From: Diogma glabrata
Taxonomy: Eukaryota > Arthropoda > Insecta > Diptera > Cylindrotomidae
Reading direction: 5' to 3'
Assembly (NCBI GenBank): GCA_963693315.1
Contig: OY856187.1
Coordinates: 70,412,033-70,476,032 of the forward strand
DNA length: 64,000 bases
Position 1 is the first letter of the stretch. Each line of letters opens with the position of its first letter. Positions 1-12,445 of the stretch are shown one piece after another. The translations under genes were made by a program, and so were the position numbers. Under the pieces are notes generated by a model. It did no database searches, had not been told where the DNA came from, and saw only the letters and a list, made by a program, of their open reading frames with translations.

Positions 1-327
1 TAAAATTTTATGGCAAAGATGGTACAACTGTGTCTTGGATTCCAATTTTTCCAATCTAAATGGAATCACCAACGCTGGTGTTGCAACTTTATTTATATTA
101 TATTAAAATTTTTTACTTCTATCTATAATGCATCTAATCCACAGTTTGGCTAATGACAGCACATTGTATGCCTATCATCCATCTGCCAAATTTTGATATT
201 ATGCAGTAGCTACCCATGATACAGAAATGTTAATTATAACAACGAAGACCTTGGGCGTATCAAGAAATGAGGAGAATATATCCTTGTTGTAACGTCTAAC
301 AATATCTGCTAAATTTAGCAAAATCTG
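1..327 (+). pseudogene. Decayed non-LTR reverse transcriptase fragment
   Basis: This stretch is a diverged copy of the reverse transcriptase of the element at 33991-35950. Matching landmarks occur in the same order: a word like 'cttatggcatagaccatc...ctcatggattc' near 8-40, the 'tttgctgatgacagcacatt' catalytic-loop region (here 'ttggctaatgacagcacatt', about 148-167), then the 'aatcttgtttcatttaat' region near 300. The conserved Asp-Asp pair reads Asn-Asp here, and stops and small indels break every frame, so it is inactive. The left end runs off the window. The right end stops exactly where the TIR element at 328 begins, which suggests later interruption. Confidence 0.6.
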
Positions 328-3284
328 CACTCAGAGAATTCTGTTATTAAAAACTATCAAAATAGCCATTAGATTAATAATTTGGTGATTATTATACAGC
401 TAATCACAACTTGTGATTATTTTCACTAATTTCGTAATAACAGGCATTATTAAACTAATATTATTTGTTCGTAATATTTACTAACAAAAAAAATTAAATT
501 TTAAATCTAAAAACGATAGCTTTTATATTTATAAAAATTCTTATTGAAATAATAACATAATGGATTACATTTATATTAGGTATCCCTTGGATAAATGACA
601 TATATTATTATAATAATAAAATTGTTTTTAAAATAATATTAGGTTATCAGATTAATAATACAATCTAATTAGATTAATAATAGGTTCTTATTAAATCAAT
701 AATAAGATGTTATTAAATTAATAATGAAACTTATTAAATTAATAATGGAACTTATATTTTACACTTTTTAAATAAAAGAGAGCATAAATTTTTTATTAAC
801 GATTTTATTTATTTCAATTATTTTCATTTAATCTTAAAGTATTTATATTTCACAGTTTTAATTCTAAAATAATTCATAATTTTGCTTTAAAGTATTTTTA
901 AATTTATATGTGATAAAAATTAAAAGAACAAAAGGAGTCTATGTGCGTATATAAAATAAAAAATATAGTAATATTTATTATATTTTACTATATTTTTTAT
1001 TAATTAAAAAATAAATTTACATAGCTAAACTAATAATATATATTATTGATTTGAATTTAACAAATCAATCAACAAATTGACTGAAGAATATGCTCTTTCT
1101 TTATCGCCTTTCAATGTATAAAAATACTTTTGGATAAAATTCCGAAATTGGTTGCTGATTGTGGATATTTTAAGTTGAATAAATAATAGTATATTTTCCT
1201 ACAAGAGATGAAAACATTGTTTTTTCGTGAGTAAAAATATGTAATCAATATTTACTATAAATTATAAAGTTATAAATCGACAACAAAACATTCAAAATTC
1301 ATATTCTATTTTTTCATGGTTACGTTGCTTAAAATACTTTATAAAATTATATGAAAAACCATAGCAACTATAATTTGTTATTGACTTTTCGCATAGAAAA
1401 AATATTTTGAAGCACACATCAATTACTTTATCCACGACTAAAGAATATATGCTTTCCATGCGTATGCTTCCATTGTAATTGTATTCATTCCACAACTAGT
1501 GAATTTGATTAAAATTCTTTAACAGCTCTATAGTTTATTAAATATTCCCCTAACAAATTAAACAACAAACTTGTTTTGTTTTTCGCTATCTTTGATGTTT
1601 TTATTTCATTATGGCGATACAAATTTTTGCATGAAAACTGGAAATTAAACGAAATATTTTACAGTCGTGAATAAAATAGAATCTTGTATTCGCTCAACCC
1701 ACTAATTAACAAAAGGGGCTGAATTGGTAATTTTTTATCGAAATACTTTTGTAACATCTCTTCATCATTTTGAACAGTTTCGCCTATAATGGCAAAACTG
1801 TTTTAAGAATATCGAACAGTGTATTTCTTATAAATTTGATGCTATAAAGTTTTGTTGGTTTGACGGAGTATCCTGTGCAGTAAATACATAGTTGATAGCA
1901 GAATATCATCTAAATAATATAAAACAAAAAAATATTATATTATTACAGAATCTAACATTGAATAGGTTTAATTGTTTTCACTCAAAAAAATTACAAATGA
2001 CATGTCCAAAAACAACGTTTTAGCTTATAGCCGGGTATTCAAATACATCAGAAACAGAAACAGAATTTCATACAAATTTGACAGCAAAAAATTCTGTTGC
2101 TGTAAAATTTGAATGGAATTCTGCTTCTGTTGTATGTGATTTTCAAGTTTTTGGAGCCAAAAAACAAATTTAAAAACTTACTTTCTGTCATATTCTCTGT
2201 ATTGCGAAGTTCTTCAACCATCTCTCTTAACTTTTCATCTTTAATTTGTTCTTCAAAAATGGGCTGAGTTTTCTGAGTAAATGGTTGGTAATTTACAACC
2301 AAAATCGCTGGCTTTCGGAAACATTGCTTTAAAATAAATGTCTATCTGAAAATTTTAAAAGGAATATTATTATAATTAATTATAATTATTATATATATAT
2401 TATTATAATTATAATTAAAATATTATTGAAATATACTAATATTGAATTATTAATTACCAGTTTATAACCAAGCGGCAATTTAAATTGCTTCCATTTGGTT
2501 AAAATTTCCGAAGTTGATTTTAATTTTGAAATGTCGCTGAGTCTCAGTTGTTTAGTCCTGTCCCATGTTGACTCAATTTTAGCCTAACTACTCTGTTCAT
2601 CGAACAAAATTTCTACATGTTCTGTCTGATGAATCTGCTTCAGGAACTGAAAAACCAATTTTTTTACCACACCATAAACAGTACAAAAATTTACAAAGTT
2701 TCACATACCAAACGTTATCGTTTAATAAAATAATCTTCCTTTTTTAATTTTCTTAACACTTTTCTTAACACTTTTCACAAAACTTTTAAATATTTTTTAA
2801 AGTTGTTTATTCAGCGTCTGGATATAAACTGTGATTCTTACCAATATTTTATTAATCGTTATTCAAAATAACAACCTAAAGTAAGATTAATGTATACTAT
2901 TATTAATTTAATAACCTACGTTTTGAAAGTAAAAACGTCGATGATTAATCTAATAAAATGGTTATTAAAATTAACTACAAAAATAATAATTTATGTTTTT
3001 ATTTTAATAGCTCTACGTTAATCACATAATTTTTTATTTGATTGTCTGAATTCATCATTTTAATAAGAATTGGTTATTAGTTTAATCAACCGTTGTGATT
3101 TTTTTAATAATATTGACCGTATTTTTATTTTGATAAACATTTTTATTAAAATAATAACAAAAAGTATTAATCGAACGAATGTGGCAATTACTTTAATAAA
3201 AATCGTTGTTAGATTGATAAAATAACTTATTACACATTTTTAAAACGGGCGGTTATTAAATTTACTAACAAAATTCTCTGAGTG
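328..3284. mobile_element. Candidate TIR DNA transposon with AT-rich subterminal motifs
   Basis: The two ends are inverted copies: CACTCAGAGAATTCTGTTA at 328-346 and its near complement ending at 3284 (TAACAAAATTCTCTGAGTG). Both subterminal regions (about 345-770 and 2830-3260) are packed with short variants of TTATTAATTTAATAAC in either orientation. Arrays of short subterminal motifs plus ends beginning with CAC recall CACTA/EnSpm-type elements, but I found no convincing target-site duplication, so the superfamily is open. The interior holds a decayed minus-strand gene at about 2165-2660. Confidence 0.5.
2165..2660 (-). pseudogene. Decayed spliced gene inside the 328-3284 element
   Basis: On the minus strand two stretches read as plausible protein separated by an AT-rich, intron-like gap. 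The upstream exon (about 2660 to 2460) encodes a segment containing 'WDRTKQLRLSDIS' and 'WKQFKLPLGYKL', with one internal stop near 2587, and ends near a GTAATT. The second exon (about 2340 to 2173) encodes 'KPAILVVNYQPFTQKTQP' and a charged helix, and ends at a good splice donor (GAAAGTAAGT). It resembles, from memory only, uncharacterised insect proteins associated with mobile DNA. I cannot assign an enzymatic role. The internal stop makes it a probable pseudogene. Confidence 0.35.
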
Positions 3285-5490
3285 AGTTGAACACGGCGGC
3301 CGGCATTCGAGTGAAAAAAAAAAATAATTTGAAAAAAATTATTTCTATGTTCGGTTCAGCGTCTGATCAGTGACCCTAGATAGTCAAATAACATCCTCGA
3401 ACAATGACGAGATGAAGAACACTAGAACGTTATCGTAGATTTAAATAAAACAGAAGAGACACGAGTGGATAAAACAGAAATACGATGTGAATTTTGTCGT
3501 TTAGAACAAGTTTTTATCTTGTCGCTGGTAGAAAGTTCCATCTCTATGGTTAGCAAATTATTCTGATTAGAGCGATGGATGTCATCAATGCTATTTTTTA
3601 TTAAATTCAAAATAATGAATTCAGTTCTAGAAAGTTCTAATTCTAAGTTCAAGTTGTTGTGGAACCTATGTCTTTAAAGGTATGTTGTTGGTATGACACA
3701 TATTGTAATTTTTAAATTACGTAATAATTTTTATGAAATGAAAACACCAGTGTGTTTTTTAACAGGAACATAGGAACTCTTTCCAACACTATTTTTAAAC
3801 ATACACTCCCATTAAATAAAATTACCAGTCATCTTTCTCTTTGAAATTTCATTTTATATATAAATATTACACAAAAGCTTCCCAACCCAACATAAACACA
3901 TCAAAATCATTCTATTAGTCATTAATCATTTTGTATTAGTTTGAAATTTTCGTATATGTAAATTAGATATTCTGTAAATCAAATTATCAGATCAAATATA
4001 CATTCATACATTCAAAAAATTTAACAAAAATCGAAACGATGAAAATTATCAAACAGAGCAAAAGATAAACATAAAAATCTTCTAACTAATTTGAATAAAC
4101 CATCATCATCAGCCACTATACCAACGATAAATTAGAACAAAATAAATTTCAATGGAAATAACAACACAATCAATGGATTCCAAAAATTTATTCTCATCGT
4201 TTCTTTCGTTGGATTGGAATTAGCATATGCGCAATGATGATAAATTAGAAGACAAACAAAAAATTAAAATGTTCAATTGAAACGGTGACATCGGTCAAAT
4301 TAATTAAATAATTATTATGGATAAACGATTCATGATAATTAAATTTAATACATTTTGTTGGGTTTCTATTTATTTTATTTCTAGAGAAGATGGTTGAATT
4401 TTCTATTTATTCTATGTCTGAAATCAATGTTTTTTTAGGATTTCGCGTAATAAAAAAAAAATTAATCTATTTTTATATTAAGAAGACATCAATCATTTTT
4501 GTTTTCATAATATTTTAAAAATCTTACGAAAGAGAATAAGAAAAATATAAATAAATGAAAGTTGTGTAACGAAAACAAAACAAAAATTGAAAAATTTGGA
4601 CAAAATTTATCGTTATTCGAGCATAATTTATACCTTAGGGGTCCTAAAAAACGAATATATTTTTGTTTCATGATTTTATGAATTTTAAACATATGCCACC
4701 CAAGTTAAACGTCTGATGTCTAAACGGTGTTCATACAAAAACGAAAACAGAAAGGAAATTATGTTAAAGTCGTTTTTTGTGTGGTTCAATGAATATTTTT
4801 GGGGTAATAGATTTGAACAAGAAATTGTGATATGGTTTTTATGTTTAAAGGATGGTGATATCGTTTTACAAAATATGCCGTGACAAGCTGACTTTTTTTT
4901 ATTAAACTTTTTAAAATTGATCAACCATCTAAAAGTCTCATGGTTTAATAAACAGGATAAGGGAAAATAACTCTTTGACTGATAAGTATTTGGGGTACAC
5001 AAAAGCTTCTTGGTTTAAAATAAGTTTAATTTTTACAATTTTACTCCATACGATTTATTAACTTCTTTATGTCTCCAGGATGAATGTAGTCAGAAAGACT
5101 TCTTCCTTTCGTCCTGTCCTGTAATGACCAGAATAATGTATGTCAGTTTTTTTCCTTTTCTCCTTTTCATTTGTGCATAATTATTTGAAAATATTTATAA
5201 ATTGCAAATCCATTTCTTTATTTTTATTTCCATGCAAAATAATAAAAACAAATGTCATAGAACGATCTACGGTTCTAAGCAGGTTTCATTAGATTTGTGG
5301 AATTAGATAACAGACTTCTCTCTTTCCATTTGTTATAGGTCTTTAGCCTTATTTAGTTTTCTTTTTCAATCTGGCTTGCTTGGTTTGTTGAGCACTAGTC
5401 TTTATCTCTTGGTATGGGTTCAAACATTTGTTCCCATTTATTTTCATTCTAACTTCTCTCAAAGTCAGTAACAAATCTAAAGTTACCATA
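3285..5490. other. AT-rich intergenic sequence, no supported gene
   Basis: Low-complexity AT-rich DNA. A 76-codon minus-strand frame (3422-3652) and a 105-codon minus-strand frame (4685-5002) have no recognisable motif and low-complexity composition. I treat both as chance ORFs. The only identifiable piece is the SINE-tail match at 5076-5150, annotated separately. Confidence 0.5.
5076..5150 (+). repeat. SINE tail-region fragment
   Basis: The words 'aggatgaatgtagtcag' and 'ctttcgtcctgtcctgtaat' occur here in the order and spacing of the minus-strand SINE-like sequence at 31480-31645. The match covers about 50 bases with a few substitutions. The tRNA-like head is not visible here, so this is a partial or more decayed copy. 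The shared tail in two places supports a dispersed family. Confidence 0.45.
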
Positions 5491-5494
5491 AGAA

Positions 5495-5802
5495 TTTTTT
5501 CAGTAATTTTTTCGTAAAATTGCTACTAAGATTGGTACCTAAAAGAGTAATTAAGCTCTATCGCAAATTTGTTTATTCCATACATGAACGAGGCTCAGGT
5601 ACTGGTCATTTACCAGTGCTTCTAGAAAATGAAAATCACGTTTGCTTCACAGTTGCAAATGAGCTGCAGGCCTTTAACCTATTGGCTACAATGATGACTG
5701 ATTTTTTCCAACTTCATTTTACGTCAAAATGTCAACGTTACGTTGAAATGATTTCAAAAACACAGCTATTCGGGAATATTAACGCATTGTACATGGACTG
5801 TA
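5495..5802 (+). CDS. Possible exon of an unrecognised gene
   Basis: An open frame of roughly 100 codons with relatively balanced base use for this window. It is preceded by a pyrimidine-rich acceptor-like tract ending in CAG just before 5502 and ends at CTGTAAGT, a good splice-donor match near 5799. The frame contains 'HERGSGTGHLPVLLENEN' and a Cys-bearing hydrophobic stretch. I recognise no family. The first apparent initiator is TTG, so it is not a free-standing gene; an internal exon or a decayed transposon exon fits better. It could still be chance. Confidence 0.22.
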
Positions 5803-7120
5803 AGTAGAAAACAATAGGCATATTTAAGATACGAACAAAAAATTGTCCTTCTAGGAATTGAGAAATGTCAACAGTGTTATAAGTTAAAGTTAATTTACGT
5901 TACAGTTACTTTTCGCTATGTTAGTCAAGCTTTGTAACAAAACGTCCGAAATCGGTATTTTTTCATTAAGGGGGCGTGGTGCAGCACGTAATATCAGAAT
6001 TTGTGCATTTTTCCATTTCAAAAGAGTTATGAGAAAAATGTACTGCAATTTTAAATATAAACTTGAATTTCACAACAAAAATCTTCAAGAAAGTGTTGAT
6101 AATTGATTCGTTACTTTGCAAGTTCTCAACTACATATTTGAAAATGTTATCGATCTGCTGTTACTGCTTTGTTCATTGTGGAACAAAATAGCAACACGAG
6201 TGATCGTTTTTCGTATGTGTAATCAATTATTCCTTAGCTAACGCCTGAGCATATTAGGAAAAATTATTTTCTTAGATGCGTAAAGAGGATGTGGTAAAAC
6301 GCTCTTGTTCATTTCGAATAACTGCTTATTTTGGCTTGAAATCACTATTGAACATTAAGTTCATTGAAACTTTAACGTGTAACATTACCAAAGCCCCGAC
6401 ATGGTGATAGTATTGCAGCTATTCAAGCTTATTGTTTGAGATGAATGGCGTACACAAAATGGATCAAGGGTATTTATCGGTCATAGTGATTTTTGAAAAA
6501 ACATCACAATAGTTGGGAACCCATTAATATTCCTTGAAAGTTGCAGGATATCATCTATCGACACAAACGGATGAAATAAATGCTTACCTGAGTTTTTTCT
6601 TTAGTAGAGACACGTAAACATGTTCAATTGCTAAGAATTTGAAATGGAAAGGTGACGCTTGATCCAACCTCGTAGAGCGCTTCACTACCTCAGAATCTCT
6701 GTAATTTGGTGAAAAAGAAGAATTTGTGGAAAATTATTTTGCAATATTCTAACCAATTATGTGAACACGATTTCGATCCAGTCATTTCGTCTATGAATAT
6801 AACAATATTATTCAGTTTAAGACTCAACGGGAATCTGACACATAGTCCATCGACTCTATTGTAGAACCATATAGGGCGGTTAGTTTTCAATAGAATTTTT
6901 TGGTTTTTTAATATGCCAGGGATGTAAATTGCTACCACGTGCACTTGAAAATTATGTATCATGTGGCGGAATATTAACTAGTCAAAACTTTATTGCGGCA
7001 CGAGGTTTGAAGTTAAACATGTTATTGAGCAACGTCGTAGACGCAACAAAGGTTGTTGGTAGGACCTTTCAAAGGTAAATATGATGATATTACCAATTTA
7101 ATTCGCATTTTCGAATGGCA
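5803..7120. other. Unassigned sequence, no supported gene
   Basis: Base composition is slightly less AT-rich than the flanks and frames are broken throughout. A 90-codon minus-strand frame (6690-6962) and a 62-codon plus-strand frame (5918-6106) show no motif I know. This may be decayed transposon sequence. Confidence 0.4.
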
Positions 7121-7760
7121 TTAACAAAACTCAACGTCATTTGAAAGAGCACCTAATTTAAAAAACATTGCAATTATTTATAGAATTTTGCGGTGTACAG
7201 TTTTTGAGTTACTATAAAAAATGTGCAAATTTCAGAACTTTCCCCTCCCATACGTTTCGACACTGATTGACAGAAAAAATTGAAAGAATTCACAGAGACA
7301 GGAAGTATGCTATATTTTGAAAGAAAATCATAGCGAACTCTCAAATAATTATATTTCTGTGTACTTAGGGGATGGGTGTAGGGAGGGTAAAAAAAACTTT
7401 TTGTGACCCAAGCGAGTGGAGTGTCATGTAAGAAGTAATAAGAAATTTAAGAAATAATGCACTTTTTTTAGAATTTCAATGTGCACAATTTTCGAGTTAT
7501 TGTCAAAAAAGAAAAACTTTCAAACCGTGCTCCGCCTACGTTTTGACACTGATTGACAGAAAAATTTGGAAAAATTCACATAGACAGACAGTTTGGTAAT
7601 CTTTTAATGAAAATTATAGCAAAGTCTCAAATAATTATATTTCTGTGTATTTAGGGGATGGGTGTGAGGAGGGGAAAAAAAACTTTTTTTGACCCAATCG
7701 GGTGGGGTGTCATTTGAAAGAACACCTAATTTAAGAAACATTGCAATTTTTTTTAACAAT
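7121..7760. repeat. Tandem repeat, ~288-bp unit, about 2.2 copies
   Basis: Landmarks recur in order about 285-290 bases apart: 'gtcatttgaaagagcacctaattta' (about 7136), its variant near 7421, and again near 7710; 'acactgattgacagaaaaa' near 7260 and 7545; 'aataattatatttctgtgta' near 7345 and 7630; 'ttaggggatgggtgt' near 7367 and 7651. Copies differ by scattered substitutions. It has the structure of a short satellite or a transposon-internal repeat. Confidence 0.75.
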
Positions 7761-10700
7761 AGCTAACAATAGCTGTCAAGTGACAGCTGCCACAGCTGCC
7801 AAGTTTTTTTTTGGTAAAAAAAAATCTATGAAAAATTTCCTGAACCAATAGCTTATAAAAAAATATATTATTCAGGACCGCGTCAAGAGAAAACAAATTA
7901 CAAGAATTAAAAAAGACGATAAGTTGTGGGTTTCGGTCAAGTTATTTGAATACATTAATTTAAGAATGAGATAAATCGCAATAAACGCGTTGGTTCATGA
8001 ATAAAATGTGTTGCAACAAATACTTTTATAGGGTGAACAGCTTCATAACAATGAAGTAGTTAAGTGTTTTCTTATATTAATCAAATAAGAGGATTTAGCT
8101 TTCTGCAGTCTAAAAATTTAAGAAAAACCGACTACCTATTTTGACTGAACTGCTGAAAATAAGGATTTGACAACTAAATTTGACAACTAGATTACTAAAT
8201 TAGCAAAAAATTGATTGGGTGTTGTATGGCCGAGTGAGGTGAGGTGACCAAATTAACCGATAATCAATCAATGTTGATAAATAGCAAAAACTCTAAATTG
8301 GCTAAGGCTAATTGGCTATAAACTAAGTTTCCGAGTAGGACACTTGAGGACGGTCGGCACTTTTACACGAGTTATCAACTGCATCAAAAAGTACGTGGAC
8401 TAGGCGCGGCTCATCCTCTCTCTCCTCTTAAATATATATATGTTTAATTTGAATACATGAAACGAACATGCAAATATCCTATTATATTTGATATTATGTA
8501 TATATAAAAGAACCTAGCGCCTCCTATCGGCCCCCAGTATAAAAATTATTTAAAATTAAATAAATTAATTAATTAAATAAATATTTTGTAAAAAATATGA
8601 CCTGAAGTGGACAAAAGAAACCAAATGTCAAAAAAAAAGTCATCGGGCTTAAAACCAAAAGTGAAACAAACAAAGTTATACGATAATTTTAATAGACTTA
8701 ACAATAGACAATTGAAAGTTCTAAAAAATATTTAAAAGAAGAAAATTCTAAAGCAGTATAGTGATCAAGAACAATAAATAAAAAAAAAATATTTTAAAGC
8801 CTCATATTAAATATAAAAATAAACCGCAAAGTATTTTTAAAGTAGCTAAAACATTTTAAACATTTGACCGTTTTTGTCGGTCTAAGAATAGCAAAAGGTT
8901 TTGTATGTTTTTTTACGATTTTGCTTTTTAAAGTCGTTGTTTACTATGCTTAAAAACCAATGTTTTTTGTTAATTAATCACCAAAGTATTTCATTTGTCA
9001 TCTTGTTCCCTTCAATCTTCCAGAAACTCGAAAGAAAATATAATTTCCCTCACACAATCTACACATGAATGAATCTTCTCAAATAATTCCAACAACTCTT
9101 ATTGAAAATTAGTTTCCCTACCAAAAAAAATTGAAAATGTTTTACCGAAATCTATCACGTCTCTGAATATAACCACTGGAAAGAAAAACAAAAAAAAAAC
9201 GAACGAGAAGATAACTTAGGTTAGGTGATTTCTCACGAGATTTTTTTTTAACTATATAGTTTATATCTAACACTGACACTTTTATTTATAATACTTTTTT
9301 CTTTTATTTTTTTATTGTTTCACACTATTGCCTTTATTATATTGTTTACCCATGGGTCCCATTAGTTTATTTTAACTTATATGTGCTCCATTCTCTAACA
9401 TAGCATCTTTTATTTATTCATCTTTTCAATTGGATGTTTTTTGGTTTTTTGGGATTTCTAAATCTAACGTTTTTTTTTGAATTTTAATTGGATTTAAATT
9501 TAAACGCTCTGACAGTCAATTATAAAAGTCGTGCTAGCATTCATAAATATGGTTGAGACTGGAGATATATTTTAGAGATTTAATGATGTTGGATATTTAT
9601 GTTTTTATGGACAGTTTGGTTTCATTAAACGATAATGGAAATAGATTTTTGAGTTTTAATGATGATGTTATATCCGAATTGGATATAATTATCGTATATA
9701 TTTAGATAATTGTTAAAACGAATATTTACTGGAAATCAGTGTTATTTTTTCAATGATTTTAAATAATTTCTTAGAACTCTGTGTGCATAAAAATATAAAC
9801 ATCAATATCATAAATCATTCTCACCAAAACATAATTACAATAGGAACCAAAAATGAACGATAATTTAATTCTTTTTTCTTCTCAAAGCTAATTTCATGAT
9901 CGTGATTTATTTCTAAAATCGCATTCAATTTTTTTTTCTTTAATTAAAAGAAAACGGTTTTTTTCTAAGAAAGTTAAAGTGAAAATAAACGCAAGAAGAG
10001 AAAAAGATCCACAGCTGTGGAATTAAAGGAGGATTTAAGTTTTGTTAGAAAAGGGTTAAATATGTGACAATTTGTCGAATATCTAGCACAAAGACTACAT
10101 AAATAAAATAAAGATAACGGTTATGTTTTTAGGTATGAGTTATGATTAATGTTTTATTATTATTTTAAAGTTATTGTGTAATCGTTATTTGTATTATTAA
10201 AAAGTGAAATAAATTATCTTAAATGTTTTTTTGGGGAAACCAATTGATAGACGCGGGTTACTAGGAATACAAATAATAACCTTTTAAGTTAACAGCTTTC
10301 GATTTTGTTTTTAATAGATTGGAGTTGAAATAAGTCAGTTTTTTATGATTTATTATAGTTTAAGGCGTTGTTGTGATTTCCTTAAATAAGATAGTAGGAA
10401 AACATTCATTTGTAAAGAGATAGGGAACGATGATTTACTTGGCGCCAAAGGTATTTTTAGTTAAATTTAACATGATTTATAATTGACTCATAGGTTTGGA
10501 ATTAAATTATCTCCGAAAAACTCTCCATCTAGCGAGAAAGCTTGAGTGAGCAGAGTTATAGTGAACATATTTTTTAAAACGTTTCGAATATTTTCTTTAG
10601 TAGAATTTGCGTAAGAAGCAAAACTATCGATGCAAATTATAACTTTTGATATATTGAAATATCAGCATGCTTTGCTTCTTCTAAGTTTACACTATGTCTA

Positions 10701-10990
10701 TTCGCTCTATATTTGATCATCACACTTTTAATAGCTACATAGCAATGTAACACAAAGTCCTCACGAGAGTTTTTTTTTATCTTTAAAACTTCGATCAGGA
10801 GTTGTAGTCTATTACGTAGTGAACGTAATTTATTATATGACTTTCTTAGAGATATTTTTGAACTATTGCAATTGCCTATTTTACTTTACTTTGAATGAAG
10901 ATTGTTAAAGAACTACTTAAAGTGTTATTTTTATAACTGTAATGATTCGTAATCGACTAGGACACTTTTAAAAAAAAACTGTTTTAATTT
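7761..10990. other. AT-rich intergenic sequence, no supported gene
   Basis: Long A/T runs and no open frame above 60 codons on either strand. A short palindrome (AGCTGTCA/TGACAGCT) lies near 7778-7795. Nothing else in this stretch could be tied to a gene or known element. Confidence 0.6.
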
Positions 10991-10993
10991 TTA

Positions 10994-12445
10994 ACCGACT
11001 TCAAATAAGAAGGAGGTTCTGTATTTCATTGTGTTTTTTTATGTATGTTCACCGATTTCTCAAAAACCGCTCGTTTGGATGATTTAAATTGTTTTCTATT
11101 TGGGTTTATTTCGAAAGGGTCCCATAATTTTTTTGATAATGTGAAAAATACTTTTATTCAGAAAATTGGAAAAACCATATTTTTAATGCATTTTCGTTGA
11201 TTTCTTCAAAACATATTATTCTGTTTCGGCGTTGTACTTGTCGAGGTTATCGTAAATAATTTTCTAATGCGGGAAAAATGTATGCCGTTTGTCAAAAAAA
11301 TTGCAAAACCATAATTAGTAGATTGTCGCTGATGAAAGTTTTTCCGGCATTTGAAGTTATTACTTTTAAAACACTTTCTAGCCGACATTCGCTTTATGAC
11401 TACACTAAAAATAAAAATGAAAAAATAGAACCGACTTTAGAAAAAACAAAAGAAGCACAAAAAAGGTAAAAATAATTCAATTGTTGCTTTTAGAAACAAA
11501 AATACGTTACATTTTGATTAATTTAATTTAATTATACCTTACTATAGACAAAAAAATATGCTATTAAACAAAGATACTATATTAAAATAGTTACTTTTTA
11601 TTATAATTATTACAGTTGTTATAATAGTTATTATATTTTAAAAGTTATTTATAGTACAAAACTTGTTGGAAATCGGTGCCAAGCCCGAGACATATTAGTC
11701 AGTTTTTCGTCAATGTGGCGCCGACTTCGAACAGTTTTTTACTACAAATAACTTTTAAAATATAATAACCATAATAATTATAATAAAAAGTAACTATTTT
11801 AATATGATAACTTTGTTCAATAGCGTAATTTTTTTGTCTATAGTAAGGTATAATTAAATTAAATTAATCAAAATGTAACGTGTTTTTGTTTCTAAAAGCA
11901 ACAATTGAGTTATTTTTCACTTTTTTGTGCCTCTTTTGTTTTTTCTGAAGTCAGTTCTATTTTTTTTTTAAGTTTTTTTATTTTTTTATTTTTAGTGTAG
12001 TCATAAAGCAAAGCTAGGAAGCGTTTCAGCTAGAAAGCGTTTTAAAAGTAATAACTTCAAATACCGGAAAAACTTTCATCAGTGACAATCTATTAATTAT
12101 GGTTTTGCGATTTTTGGCACTAACAGCATAAATATTTCCCGTCATAGAAAACTATTTACGATAACCTCGACAAGTATAGCAATATAATACTGCCCACAAC
12201 ACCCTAACAGAATAATATGTTTTGACGAAATCAAAGAAAATGCATTAAAAATATGTTTTTTTCCAATTTTCTGAATAACGGTATTTTTCACATTTTCAAA
12301 AAAAATATGGGACCCTCTCGCAATAAACCCAAATAGAATACAATTTAAATAATCCAAATCGAACGAGCCGTTTTTAAGAAATCGGTAAACATACATAAAA
12401 AAACCCACAATGAAATACAGAACCTCCTTCTGTTTTTAAATCGGT
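10994..12445. mobile_element. Large foldback palindrome, arms ~690-730 bp
   Basis: The left arm (10994-11680) and right arm (11717-12445) are inverted copies with only a 36-bp loop. Outer ends read ACCGACTTCAAATAAGAAGG on the left and, complemented, ACCGATTTAAAAACAGAAGG on the right. Collinear matches continue inward ('tttatgtatgttcaccgatt', 'aaggtataattaaatta', 'ttttaaaagttattt') to 'aatcggtgcc'/'ggcgccgactt' beside the loop. The outer ACCGACTTC...AGGAGGTTCT head resembles interspersed repeats I recall from many insect genomes (memory, family uncertain). Small ORFs inside (11206-11388, 11278-11469, 12142-12408) are mirror images of each other and carry no recognised domain. It is most likely a non-autonomous foldback or MITE-like element. 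Confidence 0.8.

Noticed and set aside
4685..5002. 105-codon minus-strand frame and an overlapping ~60-codon plus frame
   Set aside because: Both strands open over the same AT-rich stretch, no motif, no splice or start context beyond chance.
5360..5450. Possible tRNA/SINE head 'gttgagcactagtc...ggtatgggttcaaac'
   Set aside because: B-box-like word is imperfect, and no matching copy of this head was found in the window.
8215..8320. tRNA-like word 'tggccgagtgaggtgagg'
   Set aside because: A-box resemblance only; no B box or cloverleaf at the right distance.
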